Assembly: GCA_041748175.1 (NCBI GenBank)
Contig: JBGTDU010000118.1
Coordinates: 1-64,000 of the forward strand
Length of the DNA: 64,000 nucleotides
Source of the DNA: JAHEJB01 sp041748175
Lineage (GTDB): Bacteria > Bacteroidota > Rhodothermia > Rhodothermales > Rubricoccaceae
Reading direction: 5' to 3'
Part shown: in pieces, positions 60,547 to 64,000 of the stretch
Position numbering within the stretch: position 1 is the stretch's first letter
How the letters are laid out: each line of letters starts with the position of its first letter
The notes under the pieces: generated by a model
Told to the model about the DNA's origin: nothing
Database searches by the model: none
The model's input: only the letters and a program-made list of their open reading frames with translations
Made by a program: the position numbers and the translations under genes

Positions 60547-60777
60547 TTAGTCGCCGATTGCAGCCTGGCAGGCGGCGACATCGGCTTCTCCTTCGATCCG
60601 CCATTGGGCTACGTCGAGCTGTGAGAGCTCGTAGCAGTGGCCGTCGGAGAAGACGAGAAAGTGGTTGGAGTCCTCGGCTGCGTCCGCGGACTTTGGTATG
60701 AGGCCGAGGGCAAAGGGCGCGACGATTGCGCAAACAGCGTCAAGAACAAAGGCCGCGATGAGAAGTCGGCTGCGCAT
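60547..60777 (-). CDS. Small membrane-anchored or exported protein
   Basis: From the ATG at 60777 the 76-residue protein starts MRSRLLIAAFVLDAVCAIVA, a hydrophobic export or anchor segment, followed by a hydrophilic region with two Cys (DGHCYELSQLDVAQWRI and VAACQAAIGD) that could form a disulphide. No family is recognised. A strong terminator follows, supporting a real transcript. The longer frame to 60993 overlaps the end of uvrC and is rejected. Confidence 0.65.
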   Translation of the reverse strand: MRSRLLIAAFVLDAVCAIVAPFALGLIPKSADAAEDSNHFLVFSDGHCYELSQLDVAQWRIEGEADVAACQAAIGD

Positions 60778-60889
60778 GGATTGGAGCGTCGGGTTCTTCA
60801 CACTTCGTTGGCAATACCGAGCCTGCCCATGCCAAACGTGCATTGCTCGCCGGAAAAGGAGCAAAATTGCTCCCGTCGGCCCAGAGCGT

Positions 60890-62782
60890 TCAGGTTGCCA
60901 CATTCGTTGTCTCTGTCTGCGACGCGACAGTTTCCGTTTGAACAGGCAACGCGTCGAAGTGCCGACGGAGCTTTGTGGCCATAGCGGTACCAACAGAAGA
61001 AACGAGTTGTTCGTCGTTTGCCCTCCGCACTCCTATGGCGCTTCCAAAGGTGCGCAACAGCTTCTGCACGCTCTTGGCGCCAACGCCGGGAATTTCCATC
61101 AACTCGGAGTGCAACGTCGACTTCTTTCGTTGTTTCCGCTGCGCGGTGATGGCAAAGCGATGGGCCTCATCGCGAATACGCTGAATCAGTCTAAGCGAAG
61201 ACGACGTGCGCGGGATCAGGATCGATTCGCGGTGACCCGGCTTGAAAACCTCTTCGAGTCGCTTCGCAAGACCGACGACCGGGAAGCGGCCAAACACATC
61301 GACCGCCTGCAAGCTTTCGACAGCGCTGGAGAGCTGCCCCTTGCCGCCATCGATGATGACGAGGTCGGGCCAGGGGCCGTTCTCCTCCACCAACCGCGCA
61401 TATCGTCGCTCAATCACCTCGCGCATTGACTGGAAGTCGTCCGGCTTGCCGGATTCCACCGTGCGGATGTTGTAGGTCCGGTAGTCGGACTTCCGTGGTT
61501 TGCCATCGGCAAAAACAACGCACGATGCCACCGTGCCTGTGCCGCCGAGGTGGCTGATGTCGAAGCACTCGATCCGGCGGGGCGGCTTGTTGAGCTGGAG
61601 GTCGCGCTGCAGCGACTGGACTGCGTGGGGGAGGCGGTCGGCATCCTGCTTCGCCTTCTGGATTTTCCACTCGGCTACCAGGAGCTTCGCGTTGGACTGC
61701 ACCATGCGCAGGAGGTCGGCCTTCTCGCCGCGCTCCGGCACCTTGAGCTGCACCTTCTTCCCGCGACCTGCTCGTAGAATGACTTCGAGCGATTTGGGCT
61801 CAGCCACATGCGACGCCAGGAGAACCTCATCGGGGAAGAACGTGGCTTCTGCGTAGTAGTCGACCACGAAACGCTGCATCAGAAACTCGTCTGATACGTC
61901 ATCGAGACCTCGGAGATATTTTTGCTGTCGGCCGATGATCTTTCCCTCGCGCACTTTGAATAACACCCCGATGGCCACGTTGGCTTCGCGGTCGACTTCG
62001 AGCGCGAAGAGGTCGCGGTCGGTTTCTTCATCGGTGACAATTTTTTGCTTCCTGCTAAATTTTTCCAGCGCCTGAATCCGGTCGCGATACTCCGCCGCAT
62101 CTTCGAACTTTCTTGCCGCCGCGAGGTCGTTCATCTCATCCTTAAGCAGTGCGATTAGTGCCTTCGTTTTGCCGTTGAGCAGCTTCTTGATCTGCTCGAC
62201 CGTCTGGTTGTAGTGCGCCTCGGTTTCGTAGCCGACGCACGGCCCCGCGCACCGCTGGATGTGATAGTCGAGGCAGGTCTCGTACTTTCCAGCTTCGATT
62301 GCGGCCTCGTTCAGGTGGAGCGAACACGAGCGCAGCTTGAAGATGTCCCGGATTGTTTTAAGCGTCAAGCGCATGCCCTTCGCGTCGATATACGGCCCGA
62401 AGTACAGCGACCCGTCGCGTTGGATGCGGCGCGTCGGGAAGATGCGTGGGAAGCGCTCGTTCTTGATGCAGATGAACGGGTATGACTTGTCGTCGCGCAG
62501 ATCGACGTTATAGCGCGGCTTCAGCTGCTTGATGAGGTTGTTTTCGAGAAGGAGGGCCTCGACCTCGGTGTCCGTGACAATCACCTCTACATCGTCGATC
62601 TTGCCGATCATGATGGCGAGCCGCCCGTCGTGTGTCCCGGACTTGTGGAAGTAGCTCCGCACGCGGTTGCGGAGATTCTTCGCCTTGCCCACGTAGAGCA
62701 CCTTGCCCTCGACGTCTTTGTGCTGATAGACGCCCGGCCGCTTCGGGAGGTGCTTGAGCTTTTCTGCGAGGGCGTCGGTCAT
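60890..62782 (-). CDS. uvrC: Excinuclease ABC subunit C
   Basis: The 630-residue UvrC makes the two incisions in nucleotide-excision repair. In order it has a GIY-YIG nuclease (GVYQHKDVEGKVLYVGKAKN), a Cys-rich region with CSLHLNEAAIEAGKYETCLD, a UVR motif (KALIALLKDEMNDLAAARKF), the RNase H-like C-terminal nuclease (ECFDISHLGGTGTVASCVVF; VIDGGKGQLSSAVESL) and a helix-hairpin-helix tail (LMEIPGVGAKSVQKLLRTFG). The ATG at 62782 gives the standard N-terminus. Complete and typical. Confidence 0.97.
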   Translation of the reverse strand: MTDALAEKLKHLPKRPGVYQHKDVEGKVLYVGKAKNLRNRVRSYFHKSGTHDGRLAIMIGKIDDVEVIVTDTEVEALLLENNLIKQLKPRYNVDLRDDKSYPFICIKNERFPRIFPTRRIQRDGSLYFGPYIDAKGMRLTLKTIRDIFKLRSCSLHLNEAAIEAGKYETCLDYHIQRCAGPCVGYETEAHYNQTVEQIKKLLNGKTKALIALLKDEMNDLAAARKFEDAAEYRDRIQALEKFSRKQKIVTDEETDRDLFALEVDREANVAIGVLFKVREGKIIGRQQKYLRGLDDVSDEFLMQRFVVDYYAEATFFPDEVLLASHVAEPKSLEVILRAGRGKKVQLKVPERGEKADLLRMVQSNAKLLVAEWKIQKAKQDADRLPHAVQSLQRDLQLNKPPRRIECFDISHLGGTGTVASCVVFADGKPRKSDYRTYNIRTVESGKPDDFQSMREVIERRYARLVEENGPWPDLVIIDGGKGQLSSAVESLQAVDVFGRFPVVGLAKRLEEVFKPGHRESILIPRTSSSLRLIQRIRDEAHRFAITAQRKQRKKSTLHSELMEIPGVGAKSVQKLLRTFGSAIGVRRANDEQLVSSVGTAMATKLRRHFDALPVQTETVASQTETTNVAT

Positions 62783-62944
62783 CAAGAGGGAACCGATTGG
62801 AGGGACCGTTGGGCAGGCGTGTGCGCTACAACGCTGGAAGGACACCCGTGTGCCACGGTGCACCGTTCAGTCTGTGCCAAGAACATGAGCCCACGCCGAC
62901 TATGGCGCGGGCTCGCTTCCGTGCACGGAGACGGGGATTGCCTA

Positions 62945-64000
62945 TTACCTCAGGAGGGAGAGGCGCTGTGTCTGGACGAACTGCCCGGCAGTGAGGCGAC
63001 ACACGTAAACGCCGCTTGGGAGCTGACCGGCCTCAAAAGACGCGGAGTGCGCACCCGCTTCCCACACGCCCTCAGCTAGCAGCGCGACTTCCCTTCCCAG
63101 AAGATCATAGACTGCAAGATGGACGGCACTGGCTTCAGCGAGCGAAAACTGAAGGGTTGTTGACGTGCGGAAGGGATTCGGGAAGGCTCCACGTAAGGCG
63201 GTTGGTTGAAGGCCCTCTACCGACCCTACAGGGCTTTCAAATGCAGCCACATTATTAGGGATCGCCACGGCCGCAAGGTTCGAGCAGTCGCCGCCCGACT
63301 CGTGCTCGCAGACCTGGAGTTGGTACATGCCAGTCGCATCCCGCCCGAGTTTGTACGAATAGGCTCCGTCATCTCGTGCAGCCTTCACGAGCGCGCCGTC
63401 GAGATACACATCCATCTTGCCGCCATCAGAGGGACTCCAATCGAGGTCAGCGAACCAGCTTCGTCCATTGTAGCGCGCTTCGGCTGTGAGCGCGATCTCG
63501 TCGCCGCCGCCCGGTCCATTAGCGACGTAGACGCCAGAAGGTCCAAATTCGAAACCGTTTACGCTGAAATACAGGCGTCCGTCCGGGCCAAACGTAAGGT
63601 AGTTCGCGTCGCCAAACCGGGGGTCCACCTGCGCATACAGATCCATGAAAGCGCCGGTCGAGCCATCGAATCGAACGACGGCGGGTTTATAGTCGCCGAA
63701 GGCGTTGGCGATACGATTCCCGCTGACGAACAGATTGCCATCCGGGCCGAATCTGAGGCCGATCGCGCTTTCGAAGACGCCGCCATTCGCCACGAAGACG
63801 TCCATGAAAGCCCCCGAGGCCCCATTGTACCGATACACATTACCTGCGTGCGCACCTACGTACAAGTGACCACCCGGGCCAAAGGTGAGATCCCTCGGCG
63901 CATCAAGCCCGCCACTGCCGCTCGACACGAACACGTCGACGAACACGCCCGTCGCGCCATCGAACCGTCGTACGGCATCATCGCTGTCGTCCAGTACATA
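62945..64000 (-). CDS. NHL-like repeat secreted protein with T9SS sorting domain (partial)
   Basis: The frame is open to the right edge, so the N-terminus is outside the window. The visible part has repeated strands RFDGATGVFVDVFV, YNGASGAFMDVFVANGG, LTFGPGGHLYVGA, LRFGPDGNLFVSG and LTFGPDGRLYFSV, the pattern of NHL/SMP-30-like beta-propellers. An Ig-like or Fn3-like region follows, then a C-terminal T9SS sorting domain (AFPNPFRTSTTLQFSL, VYDLLGREVALL, LPSGVYVCRL). Likely surface-exposed or secreted. A GTG at 63946 is internal. Confidence 0.85.
   Translation of the reverse strand, partial: YVLDDSDDAVRRFDGATGVFVDVFVSSGSGGLDAPRDLTFGPGGHLYVGAHAGNVYRYNGASGAFMDVFVANGGVFESAIGLRFGPDGNLFVSGNRIANAFGDYKPAVVRFDGSTGAFMDLYAQVDPRFGDANYLTFGPDGRLYFSVNGFEFGPSGVYVANGPGGGDEIALTAEARYNGRSWFADLDWSPSDGGKMDVYLDGALVKAARDDGAYSYKLGRDATGMYQLQVCEHESGGDCSNLAAVAIPNNVAAFESPVGSVEGLQPTALRGAFPNPFRTSTTLQFSLAEASAVHLAVYDLLGREVALLAEGVWEAGAHSASFEAGQLPSGVYVCRLTAGQFVQTQRLSLLR

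Overview
The window comes from a GC-rich Bacteroidota/Rhodothermota-type chromosome, most likely Rhodothermales-like. Four secreted proteins end in a type IX secretion (T9SS) C-terminal sorting domain (2524-3879, 3982-5283, 18239-19909, 62945-64000). There is a DUF4270-type lipoprotein next to a short glycogen-synthase-like protein (12902-15050) and a Spondin_N lipoprotein. Housekeeping anchors are eno, uvrC, sufS, an HU protein, tRNA-Arg(CCG) and a class I HMG-CoA reductase. The taxon is inferred from these traits; no rRNA is present.

Layout. 1-7 kb: end of a dicarboxylate symporter, a secreted TPR protein, two tandem T9SS metalloproteases, tRNA-Arg and a PDZ/radical-SAM DUF512 protein. 7-15 kb, minus strand: glycogen-synthase-like protein, DUF4270 lipoprotein, outer-membrane protein, two paralogous exported TPR proteins and enolase, with intrinsic terminators. 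15-22.7 kb, plus strand: HU, zinc-ribbon/TPR protein, modA-modB without modC, an FG-GAP secreted protein and three TPM-domain proteins. 22.8-29.2 kb, minus strand: VOC protein, sufS, a SufT-like DUF59 protein, pyrimidine-dimer glycosylase, ABC1/UbiB kinase and HMG-CoA reductase. 29.4-36.6 kb: Spondin_N lipoprotein, a two-component system, an MBL-fold hydrolase and an ABC exporter.

36.6-42.1 kb is the accessory region. It holds two decayed copies of a histidine-kinase tail flanking a RelE/ParE-type toxin-antitoxin pair, hicBA, a full attC-like site plus several half or degenerate sites, a broken VOC gene, an ORF joining the first half of an ABC ATPase to an alpha/beta-hydrolase-TPR protein, a gene cut by a nonsense codon, and an AT-rich two-gene DUF262-HEPN island that looks like a defence module. 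I read 37.4-40.4 kb as a relic integron cassette array with no integrase in view, broken by a duplicated ABC-ATPase segment.

42.2-64 kb: GNAT, a zinc-ribbon/SPFH-GYF pair, a patatin phospholipase and a multidomain peptidoglycan hydrolase. A Ser/Thr signalling neighbourhood follows: a receptor kinase on the plus strand and, on the minus strand, PP2C, an FHA-zinc-ribbon protein and an FHA-FHA-flavoprotein fusion, then two small membrane proteins and a CPA2 antiporter beside the remnant of a second antiporter. The window ends with DUF488, an M14 carboxypeptidase, a second hicBA pair, spmAB-like genes, uvrC and a T9SS NHL-like protein running off the edge. The two most notable systems are the DUF262-HEPN pair and the kinase/phosphatase/FHA-flavoprotein set.
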